Assembly: GCF_030272615.1 (NCBI RefSeq)
Contig: NC_081414.1
Coordinates: 519,259,185-519,323,184, forward strand
Length of the DNA: 64,000 nt
Origin: Cryptomeria japonica
Lineage: Eukaryota > Streptophyta > Pinopsida > Cupressales > Cupressaceae
Reading direction: 5' to 3'
Shown here piece after piece: positions 23,075 through 34,123 of this stretch (positions are counted from its first letter, which is position 1; the number at the start of each line of letters is the position of its first letter). The notes beneath the pieces were generated by a model. It was not told the DNA's origin. It saw nothing but the letters and a program-made list of their open reading frames with translations, and made no database searches. Position numbers and translations under genes: made by a program.

Positions 23075-23899
23075 GCATTGATGGCAACACTTAGGGAAAT
23101 AAAATTTTGACATCTAAGTGTTTTACAACAAAAACTTGCCATTAACAAAATTGCTCCCCCTAAGCATATACACTATCCCTTAATCAATAGAGTGTATAGA
23201 AAATTTTGTATTTAGAGCATATAACATATATCACAGCATATATCAAAATTTCAAAACAGATACTTCTCCCCCTAATATACTTCTCCCCTGATATATCAAA
23301 ATTTCAAAATTTTAAAACCAAAAACCAAATATACTTCTCCCCTTTTGCCAACAATGACAAAGTACTGCTGAAAAACCTGTTTCCATATATATACAAAAGA
23401 GTTTATGACAATAATGAATAATACTTGTCAAAAACCACTTTATAGTTTTGCAAAAATTGTTTCATGGATAGGGACCAGGACTCAAGTAGGGAGGTTGCCA
23501 CTTCCTTCTCTGTTTGCATCTAGGATACCTATTCCTCCATGGCATCTATTGTGCTTAGTTCCTGTGTGACTCTCAGGGAATCCAAGTTTAGATAACACTT
23601 TTGAAAAATTTGTAGTCATGGAAGTAATACCAATTGAAGCTCCTGCAAATCCCAAGACCATGTACTGATCTCTTGCTCCATCTTGGCTGACTGGAGCTGG
23701 AACCAATGAACGGTTTGCCCATATGCTGGAAAGGAGTCATAAGGAGTCTTGAATGTACCCAAGTAAGAATGTAAGTCCATTTTAAGCTATTTCTTCTTGG
23801 CTAGCACATCATCACAAAACAGATGAGGTTGATAGATTTTGCTGAGTAGCAAGTTTCCTTCATCCAAGGCATTCCTTATGTCCTTTTAGTTCAGTCCTA
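23075..23899 (-). other. NA-2 3' non-coding region
   Basis: Corresponds to NA-1 29858-30400. On the minus strand it carries the same ctcaagt-containing end (about 23480) and the aagtgtt motif just before the polypurine tract. Small frames inside are not supported. Confidence 0.6.
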
Positions 23900-26149
23900 A
23901 GCTCATTAAACTTCTTCACTAGAGAAACATTAAGAGCCTTTTGGTGCTCTTTCTTTACATTGGCCTCTGTTTCTTCTTCTAGACTCTGCACCTGATCATC
24001 CGCTACAGTACACAGAAGTTTGAGTTGTGCTAGTGATGATTCAGTGTCAGGAAAATTAGTACCAGGGATTAAACCAGTAGGTGCGTCTACAACTGCCTAA
24101 ATAATATCTTATTCTCTTTTCCTGTGAATGCCTTCAAGGTGCTCTTGGGCAACCTTGATCCTCTGCATAAGCTCAGACTCACTTGTAGATTGGAGATCAA
24201 TGGGGCTCGAGATAGTAGCCAATTTGGCTTGGCTACTGATTGCCTTAGGAGTTTCCACCTGTGTGGTCTTCATTGCTTCAATTGTCTTGTCTACTTCTTC
24301 CTTCTTTTTCTTCTCCTTCTCTTCCTTCTCTTTCTCTTCTCTCTTTTTCTTCTCTTCCTCTTCCATCTTCTTCTTGTCTTCTTCTTTTTGCTTGTGCTCT
24401 ACTTCTACCTTCTTCTTTTGTTCTTCCTCTTCCTTCTTCTTCTTCTCTTTTGCTTCCTTCTTCTTTTGTTCCTCCTCTTCCTTCTTCTTCTCTTCCGCTT
24501 CCTTCTTCTTTTTCTCTTACTCTTCCTTATTTTTCTTTTATTCCTTATCCTCTTCTTCTTTCTTTTTCATGTCATCTTCTTGCTTCTTCTTTTCTTCATC
24601 TTTCCATTTCTCCTCTTCCTCTCTTCTCTTCTCTTCCTTTTTCTTCTGTTTCTCATCTTCATCCTTCTTCCTTTTCTCTTCCTATTCCTTTGCCGCTTTC
24701 TATGTGTCCTTAGCTTGTTCACCACCCTGATCGGCCTATTGCCCCTATTCTATTCCCTCAGAAGGTATGTCCTGAGTGACATCTTCTACATCTAGGGCAT
24801 TGACATCGATGGTGTCGATTGGTTCTTCCACCAGGTTTCATTCCTCATCAAAGACCTCATCCAGTTTGGAAATAACTGGTTCCTTTTCTATTTGGAGGTT
24901 GGCCATTCATGCTTTGTGAGAGTTGATAGCATGAGCCATATGTTGATGTGTATCTTTTTCAACGTCATCAACTCTCCCCTCCAACAACCAGAGTCTTCTT
25001 CTCCTTGTGAAGAAGAGACCTTTATTTTGATCCTGGGCATCAAATAATTCTGAATTTGAGAGTTCAGGGAAGTACTGTGCAAAAAATTTCTCCCTAATCT
25101 CCTGTTCCTTTTCAATGGCAATGCACCATTTATTATCTAATGCTTTAAATATTGAATCCAGTGTTTGAGATTTAATCTTTGATGGTGACTGGTCATTTTT
25201 ACATAAATAAAGAATGATTTCCTGTAGTACTTCATCTTTTTCCTCACTATTGAATTCATCATAATAATCTATTAAATCATGAAGTAACTTTCTCCTAATA
25301 TTTTTTACTGTTCTTTGACAATGTGTAAAAGGTTTGTATGAGGAGATATCTATATTTACCAGTGCGGATACTACCAGTTCATTCTTCTTCATCTTCTTTG
25401 TCTGTCTAGCCTTCTTTGGTTGTTCATCAGACTCGGTTTCTTTGGAGTCTGGTTCATTTGCCTTAGTCTTCCTCTTTCTTTCAAAGACTTTTGCCAGTGT
25501 TACCTCTAGTTTCTTCTTTGCTGGTGACTGCTTGGTCACTCTTGGAGTTGCAGTGGTAGCCGGTGCCGATGCTGCAGGCACTACCTTAGCTTTCTTAGCT
25601 GCCAGTTCTTTTCCTTTCTTTACCAATGGTTCTTCAACTGGTGCAATCCTCTCCAAGTAGGTTCTGGTCCTCTTAGCCTTAGGATCAAGACGCGAGGCAA
25701 TAAGGGTTGAAGCATACCCTTCCAGCATGTCAAACATGACTTCATAGCCCATAGGCTCCACTTCCTCCATTTTAGGCTCAACAGCCTCCATTAGACATTT
25801 GTCCACCTGAATAGTGAAACAGATGTCATCTTTGTATTTCTTCACTATGTCACCTGAGATTCTTACCCTCTGACTCATCTTTCTTCTAAACTCATCAAAG
25901 TATTTGTTCAATACCTCAGGGTAGCCAGTTGCAATGGCTTGCATGCTTTCCTTTATCTGCTTGGTTACTGGTTGGTCAGGTGACCACTAGACATCTCCTA
26001 CACCCAGAAAGTAGCCTTGGAAATAAAAGAACAACCCTACTAGTAGCTGTCCAAACTTAAAACTCAGTGAGTTGTCCTACTTGATTACCTTAAGATTTAG
26101 TAGGAGTTGCCTCAGCATGTCGGTGCATAAGTCAAAAGATGCATCCTCT
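23900..26149 (-). pseudogene. NA-2 ORF2 (unrecognised, decayed, internal deletion)
   Basis: Minus-strand copy of NA-1 ORF2. The longest clean frame, 24907-25944 (345 codons), starts in MQAIATGYPEVLNKYFDEF and runs through DDICFTIQVDKCLMEAVEP, VFERKRKTKANEPDSKET, HCQRTVKNIRRKLLHDL, LDNKWCIAIEKEQEIREKFF and FFTRRRRLWLLEGRVDDVEK. A Lys/Glu-rich tract follows (about 24740-24270), then VDKTIEAMKTTQVETPK and SSPIDLQSTSESELMQRIKV. About the first 200 codons are missing: the junction near 26149-26151 joins spacer sequence directly to the frame at EDASFDLCT. This is the best-preserved stretch of the family's ORF2. Confidence 0.78.
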
Positions 26150-26299
26150 ATTAGGGTGTAAACCCTAATTTGCCTTTTTACCATTTTCGGTCTTCTACCA
26201 AGCAATAGGTATCACATACCAGTTAAGGTCTTTTACCAGTGTCAACCAGGGGTTCGAAAGCATTTCACCATTTTCTCCCCCTAAGCCTTTGAGGCTTAG

Positions 26300-27573
26300 T
26301 TTTCTAGTTTCGATATTTCCACACTAGGTGCAGAAACCGGTTCCTCTTCTGACAATATTGGTTTCTTCTTCCATGTTTTCTTCATGTCTCCTTGAACTTT
26401 TTCAACATCTATTTCTCCTTCCTGAGTGAATGGTATATCATTAGATATACTTTTTCTGCTTCTACAGAATCTTGCAATGTGACCTGGTTTGTTGCAATGA
26501 TAGCAACACAAGTCCAGGTGCTCTCTAAGGTCCATTCTACATGTTTCCATTCTTCCGTCTACATGTTGCAGCAGTGTGACCATGACCATGATAGATCATA
26601 CAACTTTCTCTCCATCCAGTTCCCACTTGATAACCACTACTTCTTGACTGATGATTGAAGACCTTAAACCGGTTGTGGTTTTGGTTCATAAAAGGTTCAG
26701 GACCAGTTCCTTGGGTCCTCTGAGGATATCTTCCAGTGTTATCCATTATAGACCTGCATTCAAATTCTCTATGCCCAAACTTGTTGCATGCATAACAATG
26801 ACCATTGAACTTATTGGATCTAGGTACATTGTTGATAAAATAAGGAAAATTATTGTAGGCTTTGCTCCTACATACATTGGCAGTGTGTCCTTCTTTAAGA
26901 TAGTTAAAGCAAACAGGTTTGAATTTTACTTACCTTTTCCTTTGAGTGTCGGTTGCCTCTTTGATGCTTCAGCATTTGTTCCTGAGGATTCTCCTTCCTC
27001 ATGTCCAGAAGAACCAAGACCATTGGTATTCTTTGCCGGTCTAGATGACTCAAGCTTTTTCTCTAGCTTGACAATACTTTTGCCAAACTTAGCCAGTATT
27101 TCCTTCGACTCAAAGAGTTATTTGGAAATAGCAATGTTTGTCTCTATTAGACTTGCATTTTCAGAGATGGCAATGTTCAGTTCTCCTTGCATGTCTTCCT
27201 TTTCCATTTTTCTCTCATGAAGGCGAGCAGTCAGTGCACTAATCTCATGTTTCAACTTGGAGATCTCATGATCTCTGTCCTTTACCAGATCTTCAGCTTT
27301 TCTCCAGTTCTCAAGCTCTTGACTAAACCGAATAGTTAGTCCTTCCAACTCCTTTCTCAGATTGGAGTTTGAATCATTCAGCTTATTCACTTCAACAATC
27401 ATGGCCTCCATGTTAGCTTCATCTTTAGAACTACTTTCAGATAGTTCCATCAGCCTCTCTGCATGTTCTCTTATTTTTGCTTGAGATGCCTTGTATTTGA
27501 CCATAAGATCATCATAGGCTTGCTTAGACTTAGTGAGCCATTGAGTAAGTTCCCTCAAGGTGTATTCCCCCAT
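26300..27573 (-). pseudogene. NA-2 ORF1: Gag-like coiled-coil, zinc-knuckle protein
   Basis: Start taken at the Met of MGEYTLRELTQWLTKSKQAY (27573), the same position as in NA-1; an upstream TTG is not needed. Coiled coil covers about residues 20-150 (KLNDSNSNLRKELEGL, ISKLKHEISALTARLHERK). Knuckles near the C-terminus include CYACNKFGHREFEC and CYHCNKPGHIARFC, intact CCHC units, plus a decayed YHGHGHTAATC. A frame change separates the coiled coil from the knuckles. It is better kept than the NA-1 copy, in line with NA-2 being the younger insertion. Confidence 0.8.
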
Positions 27574-27609
27574 ATCTCTTTCCAAGTGGTTAAACTTATA
27601 GAAAGGTAG

Positions 27610-27621
27610 GCTCTAATACCA
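27610..27621 (-). promoter_or_regulatory. NA-2 primer-binding site (tRNA-iMet)
   Basis: Minus strand TGGTATTAGAGC, one base from the standard site, two bases after the 5' LTR. Confidence 0.92.
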
Positions 27622-27623
27622 AT

Positions 27624-28775
27624 TGATGAATACTAAGAGGGGGGGGGTGAATTAGTATGACAAAAATCTTTGCACTTAAACACTCTGCAAGACTAACAGT
27701 GAACTGGTAAAATAGTTTAGCAGACAAGTTGGTTAGCACACATGCAAACCAAATAGCAAATAATGCATTCACCCACAGAAGCACAAACACCATAACAAAA
27801 GACATTTTGATGTGGAAACCCAATTGGGAAAAACCACTATCAGATGGAACTCACAAGTCACTATCTGCAGAATAAAAACCAGACCGGTTAAGGTCTTACA
27901 ATGTTCTTCACCAGAATAGATCCTGTTAGGAATCTCAATCTCTATTAGGAGATAAGTCCGATTAAAGACTACCTTGTTAGAGGATTTTTGATCCACATGT
28001 GTGAACAACCTTGTTAGAGGATTTTACAAAGGCTTTGAGGCCTACCCAGTTAAGGGCTACAGATTTGTCAAAGATGTGAGTAATCAACAAGTGTTTGATC
28101 TGTCTAATAGCACAAACTACTTGGTTAGATCCAGTATTGCTCACAGCTAATGCATTCTAGCATTACTTCAGTCTTCTCTCTCTCTCTCTTATAGTTACAA
28201 CTTGATCTTCTCCGATAAGATCATTCTCAACTTCCACCTTAAACCCTAGCTCAACATTAACCCTTTTAGCAACAACTTAAAACCCTAGACATGATGTCCT
28301 TTTAAAGGAATCTTATTTCATGTCGGTCCAATAGGATTACATTACAATTTCCTAGGTTCAATGAATCTAGACATACTTAGTAACACGACACAAAAAGCAT
28401 CGTCAATGTGTTGGCACCGTCAAACAATCGGTGGATTGGTAACTCATCACAAAATGCTAGTTGGTTAATCATCACAGAGTATTACCGGTTCATACAAAAT
28501 ATCGGTTGCCGGTTTGACAAAATTGAAGACTGGTAAGAATGTGTTGTGTCGCTTTGCTCCCTCATACCACTTGGGATCTATGAACCGCTTGGGGTCGACA
28601 TGCCGCTTCAGACCGGGAAACACATTTTGCAAAATCACTAGTCTAGAGAATAGTATACAACATACTGGGTGGAACAAATACCGGTTGAGCATGAGCTCAT
28701 ACATATAAAGGGGATCTCAATACAAGTGTGTGTCCATCAATGACAATCACAACATAAACAACAAAAATGCCAACA
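27624..28775 (-). repeat. NA-2 5' LTR
   Basis: 1152 bp, partner of 21914-23061. Its U5 end is closer to the NA-1 LTRs than to its own partner. Confidence 0.92.
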
Positions 28776-28780
28776 AGGAG

Positions 28781-29857
28781 AAGCAGGCAAAACAAGTAAA
28801 TAAGCAAAAGGATATAGACGACAAAAAGGAGGAAGCAAAGAAGCAAGCGGAGAAGAAGAAAGAAGAAGAGGAGAAGAAGAAGAAGGATGAAAAGGAGAAG
28901 AAGAAGAAAGATGAAGAGGAAAAGAAGAAGAAGGATGAAGAGGAGAAGAAGAAAAAGGAAGAAGATGAGGAGAAATGGAAATAGGAAGAAAAGAGAAAAG
29001 AAGAAGAGAAGAAAAGAAAAGAGGAGGAAGAAGAGAAAAAGAAACAAGAAGATGAAAGGAAGAAGAAAGCGGAAGAGGATGACAAGAAGAGAAAGGAAGA
29101 GGAGAAGTGGAAGGAAATAGAGAAAAGGAAGAAGGAAGAGGAAGATAAGGCATAGGAGAAGAGGAAGGAAGCAAAAAAGAAGAAGGCAGAGGAGGATAAG
29201 GAAGAGGAAAAGAGAAAAGAAGAAGAGAAGAAGAAGGCAGAGGAGAACAAGGAAGGTGAAGTGGCAAAGAGCACACAAATGGAGACTCCTAAGGCAACCG
29301 ACAATCAAACCAAACTGGCTGACCTCACTAGTCCCATTGACCTCCAATCTGCAAGTAAAATGGAGCTACTACAGAGCATCAAGGTTGCTCAAGAATTCCT
29401 TGAAGTGATACGGAGGAAAAAGGAGCAAGATGTGATCCAAGCGGCAGTGGACACTCTTACCAGTTTGTTACCTAGTATAAACCTCCCCAGTACCAACTCA
29501 TCATTGGCCCAATTGAATCTCCTATGCACAGTAGTGGATGATCAAGTGCAGAGCTTAGAGGAGGTAGCAGAGGCAAATGCCAAGAAAGAGCATCAAAAGG
29601 CTCTCAACATTGCCTTGTTGAAGAAGCTTAATGAGCTCCAGTCTGAACTGCAAAAAGTACAAAAGGATATAAGGAATGCTCTAGATGAGGGAAATCTACT
29701 ACTAAGTAAGATTTGCCAACCCCATCTCTTCTATGATGATGTGCTTGTACAAAAGAAGAAGCTTCAAACTGACTTGCAGTTGTATATGAGTACCTTCAAG
29801 CTGCCATACGACTCTTTTACAACTTATGGGAAAACCGTACACCAGTTTCACATCTAG
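28781..29857 (+). pseudogene. NA-1 ORF2, C-terminal third with Lys/Glu coiled coil
   Basis: Continues the 19901 frame after the NA-2 insertion, in phase. The first 160 codons are almost only K, E, R, D and A in heptad-like runs (such as EEKKKKDEEEKKKKDEE), predicting a long charged helix. Two in-frame stops lie here (28982-28984 and about 29153). The rest is an ordinary alpha-helical domain: SPIDLQSASKMELLQSIKVA, LNLLCTVVDDQVQSLEEVAE, LLKKLNELQSELQKVQKDI, ending VHQFHI at 29857. NA-2 encodes the same order, so the charged tract is a family feature. The antisense frames rich in Phe, Ser and Leu are shadows. Confidence 0.75.
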
Positions 29858-30413
29858 TCTGCCAAATTAGAGTTGGAAATAAGAAATTAGACTCGATATT
29901 TGTAGGAACTCCAACTGGTTCTACTCCCACACCTGCAGATTCTTCAAAAATGTTATCTCAATCTAGATGCTTTAACAGTGACTCAGGAGATGAGCACACT
30001 TGATGCCATGGAAGAACAGGTCTCCCAAATGTAGATAGAGAAAGAAGTGGCAACCTCCCTACTTGAGTCCTAGTCCTTATCTATGAAACAATTTTTGTAG
30101 GACTTCAAATCTATTTTTGACAAGTTTTATTCCTTATTGTCACAAACTCTTATTCTTTTAATCCTAATGACACAGGTGTTAATCTGTAATATTTTGTTGT
30201 CACTATTGGCAAAGGGAGAGAAGTATAAATTTTGAATGTTTTGATGTATACTTTCATGTTATTTCTGCTAAGAAGTAGTATACATTGTATTTTCTGCAAA
30301 AGGGATAGTGTATATGCTTAGGGGGAGTAATTTTGATTCTGACATATTTTTGTTGTTAAACACTTAGATGTCAAAATTTTCTAAGTGTTTCCATCAATGC
30401 CAAAGGGGGCGAT
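29858..30413 (+). other. NA-1 3' non-coding region and polypurine tract
   Basis: No open frame. It ends atcaatgccaaagggggcg then the LTR start at 30414. The polypurine tract is 30401-30413. The pattern gccatca-tgccaaa-ggg before the LTR is shared with Copia-1. Confidence 0.75.
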
Positions 30414-31545
30414 TATTGGCATTTTTTATGATTATGTTGTGATTTTCATTGATGGACACACACTTGCATTGAAACTACTTTTATGTATGAGTTATGCTCA
30501 ACCGACAATTGTTCCAACCAGTATGATGCATTATAGTCCTTAGACTATTGGTGTTTTGCAGAAAGTAATTACCGATCTAAAGCAGTATGTTGACCCCAAG
30601 TGGTTTGAAGGATCTCAAGTGGCATGAAGGATCAAAGTGGCAGAACACATATTTCCTAGTCTTCATTTTGTCAAACCGGCAACCAGCGTTTTGCTTGAAC
30701 CGATATTTTGTATGAACCGGTAATACTCTGTGATGAGTTACCAACTAGCATTTTGTGATGAGTTACCATCCACCGATTGTTCGATGGTGCCGACACTTTA
30801 ATGGTGCTTTTGGTGTCATGTTACCAAATACGTCTAGATGCATTGAACCTGGGCAATTGTATTGTAATCCTCTTCAATCGACATGAAATCAAATTCCTTT
30901 ATAAGGACATCATGTCTAGGGTTTTAGGTTGTCAGAAAAAGTTGTTGCTAGGGTTTAAGGTGGTTGAGGAGTTAGAGAGAGTATGAATGTGTAGAAGATT
31001 GAAGTAATGCTGGAATGCATTAGGAATGAGCTATCAAGGATCTAACCAAGAAATCTATGCTATTTTCTAGATCATTCACTTGTTGATTACTCACATCTTC
31101 GACAAGTTTGTAGCCCTTAACCGGGTAGGCCCAAAAGCCTTTTATAAATCCTCTAACAAGGTGGTTCACATCTATGGATCTAAAATCCTCTAGCAAGGTA
31201 GTCTTTAATCGGACTTATCTCCTAACAAAGATTGAGATTCCTTACAGGATCTATTTTGGTAAAGAACATTGTATGACCTTAATCGGTCTGGTTCCTATTC
31301 TGCAAATAGTTACTTGTGAGTTCCATCTCACCGTGGTTTTTCCCATTTAGGTTTCCACATCAAAATCTCTTGTGGTATGGTTTTTGTGCTTCTGTGGGTG
31401 AATCCATTATTTGCTATTTGGTTTGCATGTGTGCTAACCGGATTGTCTACTAAATTGTTTTACCAGTTTACTATTAGTCTTGCAAAGTGTTTAAGTGCAA
31501 AGATTTTTGTCATACTAATTCATGCCCCCCTCTTAGTATTCATCA
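30414..31545 (+). repeat. NA-1 3' LTR
   Basis: 1132 bp, begins tattggc (a G-to-A change in the expected TG start) and ends TTCATCA, followed by the atgtg target duplication. Confidence 0.92.
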
Positions 31546-31550
31546 ATGTG

Positions 31551-32516
31551 GACCCTCTACAATAACCTATCAGATTTTAAAGACAAAAAACAGTATTCGT
31601 AGGGCAATAATTTTTCTGTTGATGCAAAAATTATTAGATGTATGCAATGCAAACATGAAAGGTAGCTTAATTTTTGTTTTGTTCATCATGGTCACAAATT
31701 ATTAGTGCGAGCAAGTCCAAGTAGGTGATTTTATGCTAATTCTCCTATTTTTCTTTTGAGCTCACTTGAACATTTAGAGCCATGTTGTAGAGATGTTCTC
31801 TCTTAAGTGCCCTAAGTTCAAAAAATTATTAAAATTTGATGACCTATATCTTAGATTTTGGGTCACATACAAGAAATTTGTTTGAACCTATCAGGTCAAG
31901 GAGGATCCTCTACAATAACCCGTTTCACATTTTGAAGACTCAAAACCATATTTGTAGGGCATAAATGTTTCTATTGATGAAAAAATTGTCAAATGCATGC
32001 AATGCAAATGTGCAAGGTGGCATTATTTTTGTTTTATTTGTCATGGTCATGAACCGTCGAAGTGAGCAAGTCTAGGTAAGTATTTCTATGCTAGGAATGG
32101 TCCTATTTTTCTTCCAAACTTTCTCGAACATTCAAGGCCGTGTCATAGCAATGCTATATCTTAAGGGCCCTAAGTTCAAAAAATTATCAAACTTTGACTA
32201 CATATATCTCAAAATTTGGGGTAGATAGAAGAGATCCATTTGAACCTATGAGGTCGTATGAGGAACCTCTATAATAACCTATCTCAGATTTTGAAGACTC
32301 CAAACTATATTCGTAAGGCACCAATTTTTCTATTAATGCAAAAAATTTCAAATGCATGCAATGCAAAGATGCAAGGTAGCCTAATTTTTGTTTTGTTCAT
32401 CATGGTCATGAACCATCAAAGTGAGAAAGTCCAAGTAAATGGTTTTATGCTAATCATGCTCCTATTTTTCTTTTGAACTTTCTTGAAGATTCAAATCCAT
32501 AACATAGCTAGGCATC
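31551..32516. repeat. Tandem array, right part (unit about 355 bp)
   Basis: Three units continuing the array at 16385-16980. The marker cctattttt recurs at 31744, 32102 and 32461 (spacing 358 and 359). Across NA-1, the distance from 16828 to 31744 minus the element and one target duplication is 351 bp, the same period. Units share gtagggca, tgcatgcaatgcaaa, tttttgttttgttcatcatgg and catttgaacctat. No coding frame is conserved between units. Confidence 0.85.
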
Positions 32517-33086
32517 AAAATGATAATGGGGATGAAAATGATAAATATAGACTAAAAAGCGTATATTAAGCCATAATGAGCATAGGAGATCCCCAATAAT
32601 GTATTGGGAATTAACTCACACCTACTTGTGGCTACCTTGTCTTGGTATCTCCTCAGAGCTACACTAGAACCATCCAATGGTTTTACACCTTCACACCCTC
32701 CAAGTGTCTGTAGGACATACCCTCCCTAACCTTCCCAAGGTCCTTAGACTAGGATAAGCAATGTTTCATTTGTGAGTTCCATACCCTTATTTAGGAGACA
32801 TTGTTTGCTAACTCCCTTTCACACTCAATCTAAGAGTCCAACCCCTCTACCATAGGATCTTCTTTCCCCACTTTTCTCACACAAGGTTGGACGATTTTAT
32901 ATGCGTTCCCAACCCTACTCCTTCCTCAAGAGCTTTGGTATTTACCAATCCCAAGCTTTTCAAGCAAGATTCACTTTTAGGCCTAATAGGAGACCTAATT
33001 CTAGTAGCACTGTCAACGAGGTATTATGTGATTATCTGCCAATATTCCTTAATAAGCCTATTAAAAAAATTGACATTCCAGATACC
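32517..33086. other. Unassigned DNA between the tandem array and Copia-1
   Basis: It holds a plus-strand open frame at 32901-33091 (FRPNRRPNSSSTVNEVLCDY, then LNKPIKKIDIPDTLF) that stays open for about 25 codons past the Copia-1 insertion, at 44413. The family is unknown and it may be chance. No other feature is seen. Confidence 0.35.
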
Positions 33087-33091
33087 CTTTT

Positions 33092-33216
33092 TGTTGGTTT
33101 TATGGATGTGTTGCATTGGTTTTGTCATTGATGCCAACACTTGTCAACACTTATTAGCACTTATCTTTTTGGATATCATTGGTTATGTTCACGGGCATGT
33201 TCAATGACTTATGAAC
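33092..33216 (+). repeat. Copia-1 5' LTR, left piece
   Basis: Begins TGTTGGTTTTATGGATGTG, the same as the 3' LTR start at 43335, and breaks off at tgaac where the 33217-37766 insertion begins. Confidence 0.9.
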
Positions 33217-34123
33217 TGTCATGCCCAAAATTTAGTGCAAGAACGGGATAATTTTTTTTTAAAAGCATAACTTTAAAACATTAAATCAACAAATATAAAA
33301 TATTATAACATGTTTCATCTTAACTATGTGTATAGTTAATCTTTTCTACTAGCTTCAAGTACGCAATTTTTTTTTTATTAAATTAAATACGAAATCCTAA
33401 AATAAACAAATGCTATTTTAACTTTTCAATTTAGCCCCAAAGATTATTCTAAATCCAAAAATCTAAATTCGGTAGACAAGGATACTAGTAATTTCCAACA
33501 GTTCCTAATAGCTTTTAAGAAGAAAATTAAATTAGCCTCGGCACTTAGATTTTTAAGTATATTTCTTTTTTTTTTCTACAATTAATTAAATATTAGGCTG
33601 AGCTAAAACAACTAAATTTATTTCATTAAAAATTAAATATCACTTCCCTAATTTTTAACTCAAAAGTAACACAATCTATCTGAATTTAAAATATTAACTT
33701 CATTAATATATAATTTGTAAACGTCTCAATCTAATTAAATAATACTTCATTAGTAATTAAAATCATAAAGAAAGTATGATCTATAAAGTAAATACCTATA
33801 TTTAGGTTCATCTCCAAAATAATAAAAAAAAATTTAAAACTAAGGATTTGCTGAATTCTTTAATTTCCATAACTTTCTAATTTTATTTTCATATATGTGT
33901 ATATAAATAATTATACTTATATATAAACACATATATAGAAATATATATATTTAATTAATATAATGATTTTTTTTTCCAAATTTATTAAAGACATAGCCAT
34001 GCAAACCCTAGCTAGGGATTTGCATTATAAAATACTCATTATATTTTAATTTTACCATTTTTATATTAATCCCCTCGCCCTACCTGGGCTAGGGTTTAAT
34101 ATTTTATTTTTGATTTGGGTTTA

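Larger units (their letters stand above)
21914..28775 (-). mobile_element. NA-2: second NA-family element, nested in NA-1 ORF2
   Basis: Minus-strand element of 6862 bp. The 5' LTR is 27624-28775, primer site 27610-27621, ORF1 27573-26300, ORF2 about 26149-23900, polypurine tract 23062-23074 and 3' LTR 21914-23061. Target duplications are aagag (21909-21913) and aggag (28776-28780), 4 of 5 matching. Removing the element plus one 5-bp copy restores NA-1 ORF2 in frame. ORF2 lacks about 0.9 kb relative to NA-1. The two LTRs are unevenly diverged. It has no pol. Confidence 0.9.
16986..31545 (+). mobile_element. NA-1: non-autonomous copia-like LTR element, with NA-2 nested inside
   Basis: Complete element flanked by a perfect 5-bp target duplication, atgtg (16981-16985 and 31546-31550). 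LTRs are 16986-18131 and 30414-31545. The primer site is 18134-18145 and the polypurine tract is 30401-30413. Without NA-2 the element is about 7.7 kb. It encodes a zinc-knuckle Gag-like protein (18182-19456) and a long ORF2 (19901-21913 continuing at 28781-29857), but no protease, integrase, RT or RNase H motif in any frame. It must have been copied by enzymes of another element. In the first 340 bp the LTRs differ by about 8% by eye, mostly transitions, so the insertion is old. Confidence 0.9.

Noticed and set aside
24124-24795. Long plus-strand frames rich in Leu, Phe and Ser in NA-2
   Set aside because: They are the complement of the Lys/Glu-rich tract of ORF2 on the minus strand; purine-only repeats leave the other strand free of stops.
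28697-29347. Long minus-strand frames rich in Leu, Phe and Ser in NA-1
   Set aside because: Antisense of the ORF2 charged tract, same reason.
16385-32516. CRISPR-like array from regular spacing of repeats
   Set aside because: Units are whole 355-bp tandem repeats in plant DNA with no spacer structure.
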